Of a stretch of 56,093 bases of DNA, positions 27,546 to 37,191 are shown one piece after another (within the stretch, counting starts at the first letter, position 1; each line of letters opens with the position of its first letter). A program made the translations under genes and the position numbers. The notes beneath the pieces are model-generated. The model saw only the letters and a list, made by a program, of their open reading frames with translations, searched no databases and had not been told where the DNA came from. The stretch comes from an uncultured SAR86 cluster bacterium. Its GTDB lineage: Bacteria > Pseudomonadota > Gammaproteobacteria > Magnimaribacterales > D2472. Location: positions 1 through 56,093 of the forward strand of contig CACJJI010000007.1 in NCBI GenBank assembly GCA_902593675.1, read 5' to 3'.

Positions 27546-28448
27546 ATGTCTTCTGACTTAAAAAAGAATCCACTAGTAGATTCTTTTTTATCAACCTTGC
27601 GCCTTGAAAAGGGTTTATCTGAAAACACCATAAAAGCTTACTCAAATGACTGCAAAGCTTTTAATCAATGGTTATTTTTAAAAAAAGGATATAAAGCTGT
27701 AAGTGCAATTGAAGAGGATATAGAGAATTACCTAAAGCATCTAAATAGCATCAATCTATCTAATGCATCTATTAATAGAAAACTTTCATCTATAAAACAT
27801 TTTTTTAATTATTTAAGCAAAGCAAAACTCTTAAAATCAAACCCTGTAATAAATATCTCAGGCTTGAAGAGTAGCAAAGCTCTCCCAAAATCTCTATCAA
27901 TCATTGATGTGAATAGCTTAATTAAGGCTCCAGACTGTTCTAATTTTATCGGATTAAGAGATAGAACAATGATAGAGCTAATGTATGCCACTGGAGTAAG
28001 AATAAGTGAGCTTATAAATTTAGAATATGGGAATATAGATTTAAATAGATCTTTGATAAAGGTAATGGGCAAGGGCGGAAAGGAACGAATGATTCCTTTC
28101 GGGGATGATGCTCTATCATGGCTAATTACTTACATTGAGTTTAGGCGAAAGAATAACCTGTCCCTCAATTCACGCGAATTCTTTATTAGCCAACAAGGCA
28201 AAAAAATCACAAGACAGGCCTTTTGGTATAGGATTAAGGCCTATTTAAAAGTAACGGGACTTTCCTTGGATATCTCCCCTCACACTCTAAGACATGCATT
28301 TGCAACTCATTTGTTAAACAATGGTGCAGATCTAAGATCTGTTCAAATGTTATTGGGCCATAGTGATCTATCCACGACTCAGATATATACTCATATTGCA
28401 AAACAAAGGCTAAGCAATATGGTTAAACAACATCATCCAAGAGGTTAA
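27546..28448 (+). CDS. xerD: Site-specific tyrosine recombinase XerD
   Basis: A 300-aa tyrosine recombinase. It has an N-terminal SAM-like core-binding domain and a C-terminal catalytic domain with all active residues: Arg152 (ATGVRISEL), Lys176 (VMGKGGKER), His246 and Arg249 (HTLRHAFATH), His272 (LLGHSDLSTTQIY) and Tyr281. With XerC it resolves chromosome dimers at dif. I call XerD rather than XerC because it is followed by dsbC, as in E. coli and Pseudomonas. It is 5 bp after rplS. It is chromosomal housekeeping, not a mobile-element integrase. Confidence 0.93.
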   Translation: MSSDLKKNPLVDSFLSTLRLEKGLSENTIKAYSNDCKAFNQWLFLKKGYKAVSAIEEDIENYLKHLNSINLSNASINRKLSSIKHFFNYLSKAKLLKSNPVINISGLKSSKALPKSLSIIDVNSLIKAPDCSNFIGLRDRTMIELMYATGVRISELINLEYGNIDLNRSLIKVMGKGGKERMIPFGDDALSWLITYIEFRRKNNLSLNSREFFISQQGKKITRQAFWYRIKAYLKVTGLSLDISPHTLRHAFATHLLNNGADLRSVQMLLGHSDLSTTQIYTHIAKQRLSNMVKQHHPRG

Positions 28449-28453
28449 TTTTT

Positions 28454-29164
28454 ATGAAGTTATTTTTGTTCATATTCATTTTAGTTTTTTCATCTGGCAC
28501 AAAATCTGATGAGCTATTAATTTCATCTAAAATAAATGCAGTTCTTCCTGATGGCATGTCTGTTCAAAGCATAAAGGAGTCCCAAATAGAAAATTTATTT
28601 ATAGTTGATATTGGAGATTTGCAGCCCATTTATGCTTCTAAAAATGGAGAATTCTTTTTTTATGGTGAGCTATATGCAGTAAACGGAAATACGCTACAAA
28701 ATACCACTAAAGATGAGATCAATTTAAAACGTAAAAGTATTCTAGATGAAGCTTTGTCAAAGGATGACTTTATTAGTTTTAAATCTAAGAATGAAAAATA
28801 TAGAGTCACTATTTTCACAGATGTGGATTGCGGGTATTGCAGAAAGTTCCATAACGAAATCAAAGATTTCAATGATCTTGGTATAACCGTAAATTATGTT
28901 GCCTTTCCAAGATCAGGATTAGATTCTATTTCATATAATAAAATTGTTACAGCCTGGTGTTCAGAAGATCCAAAAAACACTTTAACCAAGATGAAACAAG
29001 GCATAGATGTTCAGCTGTCATTGTGCCAGGACAACCCTGTTGAAACTCATTTTCTATTAGGTCAAAAGATTGGCATTACAGGTACTCCAGCTATAATTAA
29101 GTCAAATGGAGAGCTGCTTCCGGGATATCTTCCTCCAGAAGAGCTGTTAAATAGATTAAATTAA
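28454..29164 (+). CDS. dsbC: Periplasmic thiol:disulfide interchange protein DsbC
   Basis: Disulfide isomerase, 236 aa. A hydrophobic signal peptide (residues 1-18) precedes a dimerisation domain (to ~85) and a thioredoxin fold with the redox site CGYC (Cys126-Cys129) in FTDVDCGYCRKFH. A second cysteine pair (WCSED and LCQDN) matches the structural disulfide of DsbC, and GTPAI carries the cis-proline. It is located between xerD and hom, as in pseudomonads. Confidence 0.94.
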   Translation: MKLFLFIFILVFSSGTKSDELLISSKINAVLPDGMSVQSIKESQIENLFIVDIGDLQPIYASKNGEFFFYGELYAVNGNTLQNTTKDEINLKRKSILDEALSKDDFISFKSKNEKYRVTIFTDVDCGYCRKFHNEIKDFNDLGITVNYVAFPRSGLDSISYNKIVTAWCSEDPKNTLTKMKQGIDVQLSLCQDNPVETHFLLGQKIGITGTPAIIKSNGELLPGYLPPEELLNRLN

Positions 29165-29166
29165 AT

Positions 29167-30420
29167 ATGGCTAAATTAAAAATTGGTATTTGCGGATGGG
29201 GAAATGTTGCTACTGGATTATATGAACAATTAGTCAATGGAAATGAGATCTATTCTGACTGGGAAATATGTTGTATCGGTGCACGACGTGATAATCCAAA
29301 ATGCAATCCTGGCTCAACAAAAATTTTAAGGGATATTTTTGATGTAGTACAAGAGGATATAGATGTTGTAGTTGAATTAATTGGGGGAGTTGAAACAGCC
29401 AAAGATTTGATTGCACAAGCACTTAAATCAGGTAAACACGTTGTAACTGCAAATAAAGCAGTAATCTTTGAACATGGCGAAGAGTTAATTAATTTAGCAA
29501 AAAAAAATAATGTTGAGCTGTTGTTTGAGTCTGCTGTCTGTGCAGGTACTCCAACGATTAAGATGCTTTCAAATGACTTGACTGCAAATAGGATCTCTAA
29601 GGTTGCAGGCATGCTTAATGGGACAACAAATTTCATATTAAGCAACATGGAAGAGGGCGCTTCTTATGAGTCTGTTTTACAGGAAGCACAAGAAAAGGGA
29701 TATGCTGAACCTGATCCAAGTCTAGATGTTAACGGAACAGATGCTGCTCATAAAATAGGGATTCTTGCAGCTTTAGCTTTTAATAGCGGTCTTCCAGTGT
29801 CTGGTTTTTATGTTGAAGGCATTGAAAATATTCAATTACAAGATTTTACATATGCAAATGAATTTCATTTGACCGTCAAGCATTTAGCTGTTGCAAAGTT
29901 AAATGATAAAGGAATTGAGCTAAGGAGCCACCCTGTAATGCTTAGCAAGAACTCAAGCTTGGCAGGATTAAAGGGAGTCAGAAATGGTATTCAATTCGAT
30001 ACAAATCTCCTAGGAGAATTTCATGTAGCTGGGTCTGGTGCTGGAAGAGAATCGACAGCATCTGGATTAATTTCTGATTTATTTGCGCTTTCAAAATTCA
30101 ATGGATCCTCTCCAATGCACTATCCAGATTTCTCTAAAAAGCCGAATTTACTTAACTTTGGTGATTTGATTTTTAAATATTATGTATATTTGGAGGTTAA
30201 AGACGAGCCAGGTGTTTTAGCATTAATTAGCAAAATATTTGCAGATCAAGGCATTAGTTTTGATAAGGTTATTCAAAAAGATCAATTAGATGATGGGAAT
30301 GTTCCAGTTGTAATTTTTACTGATCCAATTATCGAAAATGAGATGCAAACTGCTTTGAAAAGCTTGGAAAATCATCCAGTTATTTCACATTCTAAAATTA
30401 TTAGAATTGAGGATCTGTAA
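29167..30420 (+). CDS. hom: Homoserine dehydrogenase
   Basis: Monofunctional NAD(P)-dependent enzyme (417 aa) reducing aspartate semialdehyde to homoserine, the branch step to threonine and methionine. The Rossmann start is GICGWGNVATGLYEQL. The catalytic region has GMLNGTTNFIL and EAQEKGYAEPDPSLDVNG. A C-terminal ACT domain begins at VYLEVKDEPGVL (~341) and probably gives feedback control. It shares a base with the start of thrC (TAATG). Confidence 0.97.
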   Translation: MAKLKIGICGWGNVATGLYEQLVNGNEIYSDWEICCIGARRDNPKCNPGSTKILRDIFDVVQEDIDVVVELIGGVETAKDLIAQALKSGKHVVTANKAVIFEHGEELINLAKKNNVELLFESAVCAGTPTIKMLSNDLTANRISKVAGMLNGTTNFILSNMEEGASYESVLQEAQEKGYAEPDPSLDVNGTDAAHKIGILAALAFNSGLPVSGFYVEGIENIQLQDFTYANEFHLTVKHLAVAKLNDKGIELRSHPVMLSKNSSLAGLKGVRNGIQFDTNLLGEFHVAGSGAGRESTASGLISDLFALSKFNGSSPMHYPDFSKKPNLLNFGDLIFKYYVYLEVKDEPGVLALISKIFADQGISFDKVIQKDQLDDGNVPVVIFTDPIIENEMQTALKSLENHPVISHSKIIRIEDL

Positions 30421-31796
30421 TGCTTTTTCACTCAACCAGAGGTAAAGATTCTGATAAAGACTTTGCATCAATTTTGATGCAAGGCCTAGCTGATGATGGC
30501 GGTCTTTTTATGCCAGATCATTGGCCAGAAGTTGACTTAGATGAAATTAAATCCAAGACATCATTCGTAGATATAGCTAAATGTATTGTTCCATTATTTA
30601 CCACGTCATCTTTCACCCATGACGAAACATTAAGTATCGTTGAATCAGCTTGGCATGATTTTGAACACAAAGATCTTATTGGTATAAGAGAACTTGATTC
30701 AGTGTCAATTCTTGAGCTTTTTCATGGCCCTACTGCGGCATTTAAAGATTTTGGGCTTCAGCTAGCTGCAGCTTTTTTTAATAAGGTCTTAGAGTCTGAA
30801 AATAAAACAGCAATTGTGTTGGGTGCAACATCCGGTGATACAGGCTCAGCTGCAATTGATGCATGCAAAAGCTATGATCGAATTAAAAGCTTTATTATGC
30901 TTCCGAATGGAAATATGTCCGAAGTACAAAGAAGGCAAATGAGCACTATTAAGGCTGCAAATGTATTTACCTTAAGGATTAATGGAACATTTGATGATTG
31001 CCAGGACTTAGTAAAACTTGCTTTCAAAAAGCGTGATTTTTTGAAAACTAATCAATATTTATTAGCAGTTAATTCAATAAACTGGACTCGTATAGTCGGT
31101 CAAATTTGTTATTACTTTTATGCTTATAATCGACTGCATATAAAAGGAAATCTAAATTTCTCTATCCCAACAGGAAATTTTGGTAACGTATTTGCTTGTT
31201 ACTCTGCTCACAAAATGGGATTGCCTATTAACAAAATTTCAGTTGCTGTAAATAATAATGATATTTTGCATAGATTCTTCAGCAGTAATGACTATTCCAA
31301 ACAGTTGGTTCATGAAACTATATCTCCTAGTATGGATATTAGCGTAGCAAGTAACTTTGAAAGGCTGGTATATGATTTCTTCTTGAGCAGGGATTCATCT
31401 AAATGTGCAAAAATGTTTGATAACTTTCCAATTACACCTATAGAGCTAGGCCTTGAAACTTGGCAAAGGAAAGACAGTCTTTTCTCATCAAGTAAAGTTG
31501 ATGATTTGGAAACCGCAAACACTATTCAGGAAACATATCAGGCAAGTGGTTATATCTTAGATCCACATACCGCTGTTGCAGCTGTTGAGGCTATTAAGAA
31601 AAGTGATTCATGTAACCATTTTGTTGTTTTATCTACAGCTCATCCAGCAAAGTTCCCAAAAGTGTATGAAGAATTAAACATAGAGATTAATTCACTGCCT
31701 GCTGCATTAAGCGGTCTCTTTAAAAAAGAAGAGCATTTGCACTCTTTTGATGCGGACTATAATCAAGTTACTGATTTTATTAAGCTTAATAATTAA
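30420..31796 (+). CDS. thrC: Threonine synthase
   Basis: PLP enzyme converting O-phosphohomoserine to threonine, 458 aa. The N-terminus STRG is typical, the PLP lysine lies in GPTAAFKDFGLQ, the phosphate loop is GATSGDTGSAA, and SIPTGNFGN lies in the second half. It is coupled to hom. No threonine attenuator leader was seen upstream of hom. Confidence 0.96.
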   Translation: MLFHSTRGKDSDKDFASILMQGLADDGGLFMPDHWPEVDLDEIKSKTSFVDIAKCIVPLFTTSSFTHDETLSIVESAWHDFEHKDLIGIRELDSVSILELFHGPTAAFKDFGLQLAAAFFNKVLESENKTAIVLGATSGDTGSAAIDACKSYDRIKSFIMLPNGNMSEVQRRQMSTIKAANVFTLRINGTFDDCQDLVKLAFKKRDFLKTNQYLLAVNSINWTRIVGQICYYFYAYNRLHIKGNLNFSIPTGNFGNVFACYSAHKMGLPINKISVAVNNNDILHRFFSSNDYSKQLVHETISPSMDISVASNFERLVYDFFLSRDSSKCAKMFDNFPITPIELGLETWQRKDSLFSSSKVDDLETANTIQETYQASGYILDPHTAVAAVEAIKKSDSCNHFVVLSTAHPAKFPKVYEELNIEINSLPAALSGLFKKEEHLHSFDADYNQVTDFIKLNN

Positions 31797-31805
31797 ATAT
31801 TTTTT

Positions 31806-32384
31806 ATGAACACTCCAAAGATAGTCCAAGCATCAATCATTGATTTGCATAAAGTGAAGGGAGTTTTAACGCTTGGCTTTGCCTCTGATGCGCTATTAAG
31901 ATGGGTTTTTCCTGATGCATCTTCATATCTGAAGAGTTTTGCTATATGGATGGAAGAATTTTCAAAAATTTCTTTTGAAAACAATATTGTTTACTCAGAA
32001 GAGAATTTTTATGGATCAGCTCTATGGCATCCTCCTGGGATTGAGTTCGATAATTCAGCGTTAGAGCCAACTTTTGACTCTATTCCATTAGATCGGATCG
32101 AGGTAGTTATAAAGTTTTTTGAAGAATTTGAAAAATATCATCCAGAAGATGCATGGTACTTGCCATTCATTGCTGTTGACCCAGCTCAACAAAGAAAAGG
32201 TATAGGATCCTTTTTACTAAAAGAGGCTTTGAGGATGATTGATGAGAGAGGGGATAGAGCTTACCTGGAAGCATCTAATGAGCAGAATAAAGCTTTGTAT
32301 GAAAGGCATGGATTTGTAGAAATTGGTAGAGTGCAGTTTGAAGACTCACCTCCAGCTTTTCCTATGATTAGAGAAGCGCGATAA
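31806..32384 (+). CDS. GNAT family N-acetyltransferase
   Basis: A 192-aa protein with acetyl-CoA binding motif A as AVDPAQQRKGIGSFLL (residues ~125-140) followed by LEASNEQNKALYERHGF, the typical GNAT C-terminal half. The substrate is unknown. It follows thrC by 9 bp and precedes the prfB leader, the slot where recJ is found in relatives. The sequence is otherwise ordinary. Confidence 0.85.
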   Translation: MNTPKIVQASIIDLHKVKGVLTLGFASDALLRWVFPDASSYLKSFAIWMEEFSKISFENNIVYSEENFYGSALWHPPGIEFDNSALEPTFDSIPLDRIEVVIKFFEEFEKYHPEDAWYLPFIAVDPAQQRKGIGSFLLKEALRMIDERGDRAYLEASNEQNKALYERHGFVEIGRVQFEDSPPAFPMIREAR

Positions 32385-32421
32385 ATTTATTTTTAATTCT
32401 CTAAAATAATTTTTTAGGTAA

Positions 32422-32469
32422 TAATATCTTTATCTCATTAGCTGTTTCATAGACTCGATAAAGATATTA
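32422..32469. promoter_or_regulatory. 13-bp perfect inverted repeat ahead of prfB
   Basis: TAATATCTTTATC (32422-32434) and its exact complement GATAAAGATATTA (32457-32469) are separated by 22 bases and end 12 bp before the prfB ATG. No T-run follows on the plus strand, so it is not a normal terminator. It could be an operator or an RNA hairpin controlling prfB. The function is unknown. Confidence 0.6.
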
Positions 32470-32481
32470 AAATGCAATTCT

Positions 32482-33577
32482 ATGGAAACAGGTGAAATTA
32501 AATCAATCCTTAATGATCTCCGAGATCGCATGAATGATCTCCGGGGGCATCTTTGACGTTGCTCAAAAACAAAGTTCTTTAGAAGACATTAATTTAAAAC
32601 TGTCTGATGAGTCGACTTGGTCTAACTTAGAGCTTTCGCAGTCTCTAAATAAAGAAAAAGCAGATCTAGAAAAATTTTTAGATCTTTTTTTGTCTGTTGA
32701 TGAAGCAATCAATGATAATCTCGATTTTCTAGATATTGCAATTGAAGAATCAGATGATAAATCTATAAATGAAATTAATGAGGAGTCCCAAGCTCTTATT
32801 TCAAGCGTAGAAGATTTAGAATTTAATAGAATGTTTTCTAATAAAATGGATCCTAATTCAGCTTTTATAGACATCCAATCAGGTTCAGGCGGTACCGAAG
32901 CTCAAGATTGGGCTGATATGCTTCTAAGAATGTATACAAGATGGGCTGAAAAGCATGAATTTTCTGTTTCTGTAATTGAGCATTCTCCTGGAGAGGTTGC
33001 TGGGATAAAGTCAGCATCTTTACTGATCAAAGGAAGTTATGCATACGGATGGCTAAGAACGGAAACAGGCGTTCATAGGTTGGTCAGAAAATCACCTTTT
33101 GATTCTGGCAGCAGAAGACATACATCCTTTGCATCAGTATTTATTTCTCCAGAAATTGATGAATCAATTGAGGTTGAATTAAATCCAGCTGATGTGAGAA
33201 TAGATACCTATAGAGCATCTGGAGCTGGTGGCCAACATGTCAACAAAACAGATTCAGCAGTGCGCTTAACTCATGTTCCAACAGGTACGGTTGTGCAGTG
33301 TCAGAATGATCGCTCGCAACACAAAAATAAAGATAATGCCTTCAAACAACTCAAATCAAAGCTCTATGAGCTTGAATTACAAAAGCAGAAAGATGAACAG
33401 CAGTTATTGGAAGATAGTAAGTCTGATATTGGTTGGGGCAGCCAAATTCGGTCATATGTTTTAGACCAATCTCGCATTAAAGACTTAAGAACAAACGTTG
33501 AAAGTGGTAATATCTCTTCAATCCTAGATGGAGATATAGATATTTTTATTAAAGCTAGTCTAACCCAAGGAGTATAA
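32482..33577 (+). CDS. prfB: Peptide chain release factor 2, with programmed +1 frameshift
   Basis: RF2 recognises UGA and UAA and releases the peptide. The reading frame is split: codons 1-24 run from ATG 32482 to CTT (32551-32553), followed by in-frame TGA (32554-32556). Skipping the T at 32554 joins the long frame starting GAC at 32555. The total is 364 aa, matching E. coli RF2 (365). The GGQ hydrolysis motif is in ASGAGGQHVNKTDSAVR. The internal ATG at 32534 in the second frame lies in the shift region and is unlikely to be the start, because it would lose the conserved N-terminus. Stop TAA abuts lysS. Confidence 0.96.
32543..32557 (+). other. prfB programmed +1 ribosomal frameshift site
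   Basis: GGGGG (32543-32547) acts as an internal Shine-Dalgarno, followed at the classical 3-base distance by the slippery CTT, then TGA and C (CTTTGAC, 32551-32557). This matches the E. coli element AGGGGGTATCTTTGAC nearly base for base. When RF2 is scarce the ribosome pauses at UGA and shifts, giving autoregulation. Confidence 0.95.
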
Positions 33578-35068
33578 ATGAGTGATTCAAATATTGGTGG
33601 TGAGGCCTCTATATTAGAAGAGAGACGAAGGAAGCTTGAGGAGCTTAGAGAGCAAAATATAGCATATGTAAATAATTACACTCCTACTAACAAAGCTCAG
33701 GAATTGCATGATTCTCATGGACAGCTGAGCAAAGAAGAGCTCGAAAAGAAAAAGATTACTAATTTATCTGTTGCTGGAAGAATAGTCCTTAAAAGGGTTA
33801 TGGGTAATGCCAGTTTCGTAACAATTAGAGATGGTTCTGGTGATATTCAGGCATATATTAGTAAGAATAATATAGATCCTGATTTATATAAAAATTTTAA
33901 ATCTTGGGACCTTGGAGATATTATTGGCATCAGCGGTAATTTATTTAAAACCAAAACCGAAGAACTTACAGTTGAAGCTCATTCAATTACTCTAATTACA
34001 AAATCACTTAGACCTATGCCAGAAAAACATAAGGGCTTAGCTGATATTGAAATTAAATATCGTCAAAGGTACTTGGATTTAATGAGTAGTCCAGAATCAA
34101 AAGAGGTGTTTATTAAACGCTCTCAAATTGTTTCATCTGTCAGATCTTCAATGCTTCAGGATGGTTTTCTTGAAGTGGAGACCCCTATGATGCACTCAAT
34201 CCCTGGTGGAGCTGTTGCAAAACCTTTCATAACACAACATAACGCGCTCGATAGAGAGCTTTTCTTGAGAATTGCACCTGAGCTACATTTAAAAAGGCTT
34301 TTAGTTGGAGGTTTTGAAAAGGTTTTTGAGATCAATAGAAGTTTTCGAAATGAAGGCTTGTCCACTAGACATAACCCAGAGTTCACAATGCTCGAGTTTT
34401 ATGCAGCTTTTGCAACATTTTCTGGCACCATGGAATTTACGAAAACTATTATTCAGTCAGCATCTAAGGCTATTGGAAATGATAATCAAATCGAGTGGGA
34501 TGGCGAAAAAATTAATTTATCTAATTTTTCTATAAAAACTATTAATGATTTAGTTCTTGAGCATAACTCAGAATTAAAGTCTGCTGATTTGGATAATTTA
34601 GACATGCTTATAAGTTATGCAGAATCAATCAAAGTACCATTTAAGGATTCCTGGGGGCCAGGAAAAATTTTATTAGAGATTTTTGAAAAAACTGTAGAAA
34701 ATAAGCTTATTCAGCCAACTTTTGTAACTGAATATCCTGTAGAAGTGTCACCGCTATCACGAAGAAATAATGATAACCAATCAATCGCTGATAGGTTTGA
34801 ACTTTTTATAGGCGGAAAAGAGATCGCCAATGGATTCTGTGAGCTTAATGATCCTGATGACCAAGCGGAAAGATTTAAGGAGCAGGTTAAGGCTAAGGCA
34901 GATGGCGATGATGAAGCCATGGGCTATGATGAAGATTATATTATCGCCTTAGAGCATGGTATGCCCCCTGCAGTAGGCGTTGGTGTTGGAATAGATAGAT
35001 TGGTAATGATGTTAACTAATCAAAGCTCAATCAGGGATGTCATTTTGTTTCCTCAATTAAAGTCATAA
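33578..35068 (+). CDS. lysS: Lysyl-tRNA synthetase (class II)
   Basis: Charges tRNA-Lys, 496 aa. An N-terminal OB-fold anticodon domain (SVAGRIVLKRVMG... ) precedes the class II core with motif 2 FEINRSFRNEG and RHNPEFTMLEFY, and motif 3 GVGVGIDRLVMML near the end. It starts directly after the prfB stop with AAGGAG (33566-33571) at a good distance. The prfB-lysS pair is conserved in gammaproteobacteria. Confidence 0.98.
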   Translation: MSDSNIGGEASILEERRRKLEELREQNIAYVNNYTPTNKAQELHDSHGQLSKEELEKKKITNLSVAGRIVLKRVMGNASFVTIRDGSGDIQAYISKNNIDPDLYKNFKSWDLGDIIGISGNLFKTKTEELTVEAHSITLITKSLRPMPEKHKGLADIEIKYRQRYLDLMSSPESKEVFIKRSQIVSSVRSSMLQDGFLEVETPMMHSIPGGAVAKPFITQHNALDRELFLRIAPELHLKRLLVGGFEKVFEINRSFRNEGLSTRHNPEFTMLEFYAAFATFSGTMEFTKTIIQSASKAIGNDNQIEWDGEKINLSNFSIKTINDLVLEHNSELKSADLDNLDMLISYAESIKVPFKDSWGPGKILLEIFEKTVENKLIQPTFVTEYPVEVSPLSRRNNDNQSIADRFELFIGGKEIANGFCELNDPDDQAERFKEQVKAKADGDDEAMGYDEDYIIALEHGMPPAVGVGVGIDRLVMMLTNQSSIRDVILFPQLKS

Positions 35069-35078
35069 GATTTAAATT

Positions 35079-35729
35079 ATGAATCTTACTTTGCTTATTA
35101 CAATTGGGGTGCCATTATTTTTTGTTTTTGCAGTAATTTATTCTGATAGATTTAGAGAGCCTACTGATTTAGTAATCAAGACTTTTATTGCTGGAATTAT
35201 CATATGTTTTCCTGCAGCAGAGCTTAACAATCTAATAATCCCCTCATATGAATATGCCTATCGAGCTGGACTGACAGAGGAAATATTAAAGTTTTTAGTG
35301 CTATATTTCTATATCAGGCCAAAGAGTGCGTTTAATGAGCCCATGGATGCAATTGTCTATGGAGTTACAGTTTCACTTGGTTTCGCAACATTTGAAAATA
35401 TTACATATGTTTATATGGGAGGTTTTGAAGCTGATTCATTTTCTTTGGCAATTATGAGAGCAGTCAGCGCAATCCCATTGCATGCAACATGTGGAATTAT
35501 TATGGGTTATTTTTTTGGCTTGTATGCCTTTACAAATTCTAAAAACTATTTGATTAAAAGTTTAGTCTTCCCAGTTGCAATTCATGCTACATATAATTTT
35601 TTAACTCTCTATGATTTTTTCTTTCTATATTTCTTAGTGGCCGCAATGGTTTATGCAAGAGGACTGCATACAGAGTTTAGCGAGCTTCAATTAAAGAAAT
35701 CTAGAGAAGATCAAGCCAAAGCAATTTAA
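35079..35729 (+). CDS. PrsW-like (M82) intramembrane metalloprotease
   Basis: A 216-aa membrane protein with about seven to eight helices. The conserved acidic/His residues of PrsW-type proteases are present: Glu67-Glu68 in TEEILKF, FEN at 105-107, His135 in LHATCG, and His169 in HATYNF. Family members cleave anti-sigma factors or antimicrobial-peptide sensors in Bacillus; the substrate here is unknown. It is 10 bp after lysS, so likely co-transcribed. It could conceivably act on the anti-sigma encoded at 54676, but nothing in the sequence links them. Confidence 0.82.
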   Translation: MNLTLLITIGVPLFFVFAVIYSDRFREPTDLVIKTFIAGIIICFPAAELNNLIIPSYEYAYRAGLTEEILKFLVLYFYIRPKSAFNEPMDAIVYGVTVSLGFATFENITYVYMGGFEADSFSLAIMRAVSAIPLHATCGIIMGYFFGLYAFTNSKNYLIKSLVFPVAIHATYNFLTLYDFFFLYFLVAAMVYARGLHTEFSELQLKKSREDQAKAI

Positions 35730-35734
35730 AGAAA

Positions 35735-36184
35735 TTACCATCTAAATTTTTCAAAATTTTCAGGATTGGCCCAGCCCTCAGGATTATTCCAGCCTCGTTT
35801 GTTATTATAAGTTTTTAGATTGTATGAATAGATTCTTGTGTGAGTTATATCAACATCATGTGTGAAGCCTAGTTCCAAAAAATTTTGATGATCACTATCG
35901 TCTTTTTTTGCTTTAAAAATTATTATTTTTTGAGATAGAACATTTTTAATTATACCGATTTGAGTTTTAGATATCGGCATGTCATCAAAAATTATGCACA
36001 AGTCGCTGGACTCAGCAATATTAGAGTCTAGATGAGCTAGATTCATGATGGAAAGAATTTGTAGAGACTTTTCACAGAGCTTTGAAAGGGAGCTTAGATC
36101 TTTTTTTGTAATAGCTAAAACTGATGAGACCTCTTCATTCTGGATGACTTCAAGAAGAAAATCATTGAGTCCATCTCTGCCCAT
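35735..36184 (-). CDS. Uncharacterised protein, DUF6231-like
   Basis: A 149-aa soluble protein with no signal or membrane helix. The first two thirds look like an alpha/beta fold (LCIIFDDMP, IIIFKAK). The C-terminus is rich in Asn, Trp and Pro, with YNNKRGWNNPEGWANP and the final FRW. From memory this tail fits the proteobacterial DUF6231 family, of unknown function; treat the name as tentative. Its ATG directly follows the mdh stop, so it is the second gene of an mdh operon. Confidence 0.6.
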   Translation of the reverse strand: MGRDGLNDFLLEVIQNEEVSSVLAITKKDLSSLSKLCEKSLQILSIMNLAHLDSNIAESSDLCIIFDDMPISKTQIGIIKNVLSQKIIIFKAKKDDSDHQNFLELGFTHDVDITHTRIYSYNLKTYNNKRGWNNPEGWANPENFEKFRW

Positions 36185-37183
36185 CTATTTTAACAGGTCC
36201 TCAACAGCAGTTCTCTCATCAATAAGTTCATTGGTTGAAATTTTTATCTTTTCTTTTGCAAAGTTAGACAATGTTATGTCTCTTACAGTCTCAACTTTTC
36301 CATCTGGGGTAGTCATTAAAGGCATACCACAAATAATCCCCTCAGGTAGATCATAACTTCCATCTGAAATTATAGCTGCACTAAAACAGTCTCCGGACTG
36401 AGTAGGCGTCTCACATGCCATGACAGTGTCTAAAGCAGCCTTTGCAGCTGAAGTCGCTGAGGAGGCACCTCGAGAATCAATCACAGCTTTACCTCGCTGT
36501 TGCACAACCGGTAAAAACTCACCTTCAACCCAACTCATGTCATCGATGAGATCTTTTCCTGACAATCCATTGACCACAATATTTTCAAAATCAGGATACA
36601 TGGTTGGACTATGATTGCCCCATATAATCATCTTCCGTATTTCTCCTATTCCAGCATCAAGTTTTTTAGATAAGACTGATCTAGCTCTGCTTGAATCCAG
36701 CATTGTCATTGCCATCCATAATTGAGATTCATTATTAGCTGCATGTCTTCCAATCAAAGCATTGGTATTCGCAGGATTTCCCACGACTAAGATTTTTGCA
36801 TCTGATTTGCCGAATCTGCCAATTGCTTGGCCTTGTTCTACAAAAATACCACCATTGATTTGCAGTAAGTCTGCACGCTCTTCAATTTTCTTGCCATTAA
36901 ACACAATTCCTCTAGGAATACTACCTACCAAGAGAAACCAGTCTGCATCCTTTGCAGCCTCTTCAAAGTTTGATGTGTAATTTACATTACCCATATTAGG
37001 AAAATTGGAATCTTCTAGTTCCATGACTAGACCCTCTAATTTATCCACCACTTGAGGGATTTCTACTAATTCAAGATCGATAATCTTATCTCTAAAGGTA
37101 TGTCCATCTACTAATCTAGGTATTAATGAATAACCGATCTGGCCCGCAGCACCGGTTACAACAACTTTGACTCTATCTTTCAT
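36185..37183 (-). CDS. mdh: Malate dehydrogenase
   Basis: NAD-dependent oxidation of malate to oxaloacetate in the TCA cycle. At 332 aa it is the cytosolic-type MDH found in many marine bacteria. It has VVVTGAAGQIGYSL (nucleotide binding), GSIPRGI with the substrate Arg loop, VVGNPANTNAL, and catalytic His in IWGNHSPTMYPDF. First gene of a minus unit with the DUF6231-like gene; alkB lies 8 bp upstream and may belong to the same transcript. Confidence 0.96.
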   Translation of the reverse strand: MKDRVKVVVTGAAGQIGYSLIPRLVDGHTFRDKIIDLELVEIPQVVDKLEGLVMELEDSNFPNMGNVNYTSNFEEAAKDADWFLLVGSIPRGIVFNGKKIEERADLLQINGGIFVEQGQAIGRFGKSDAKILVVGNPANTNALIGRHAANNESQLWMAMTMLDSSRARSVLSKKLDAGIGEIRKMIIWGNHSPTMYPDFENIVVNGLSGKDLIDDMSWVEGEFLPVVQQRGKAVIDSRGASSATSAAKAALDTVMACETPTQSGDCFSAAIISDGSYDLPEGIICGMPLMTTPDGKVETVRDITLSNFAKEKIKISTNELIDERTAVEDLLK

Positions 37184-37191
37184 AAAAATCC

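Noticed and set aside
27546-28448. Tyrosine recombinase as an integrase marking a genomic island
   Set aside because: Length, active-site pattern and the following dsbC identify chromosomal XerD; no attachment repeats or tRNA are near.
32534-33577. prfB read as a truncated gene starting at ATG 32534, or as a frameshifted pseudogene
   Set aside because: The upstream frame supplies the missing N-terminus, and the junction is the classical RF2 frameshift element.
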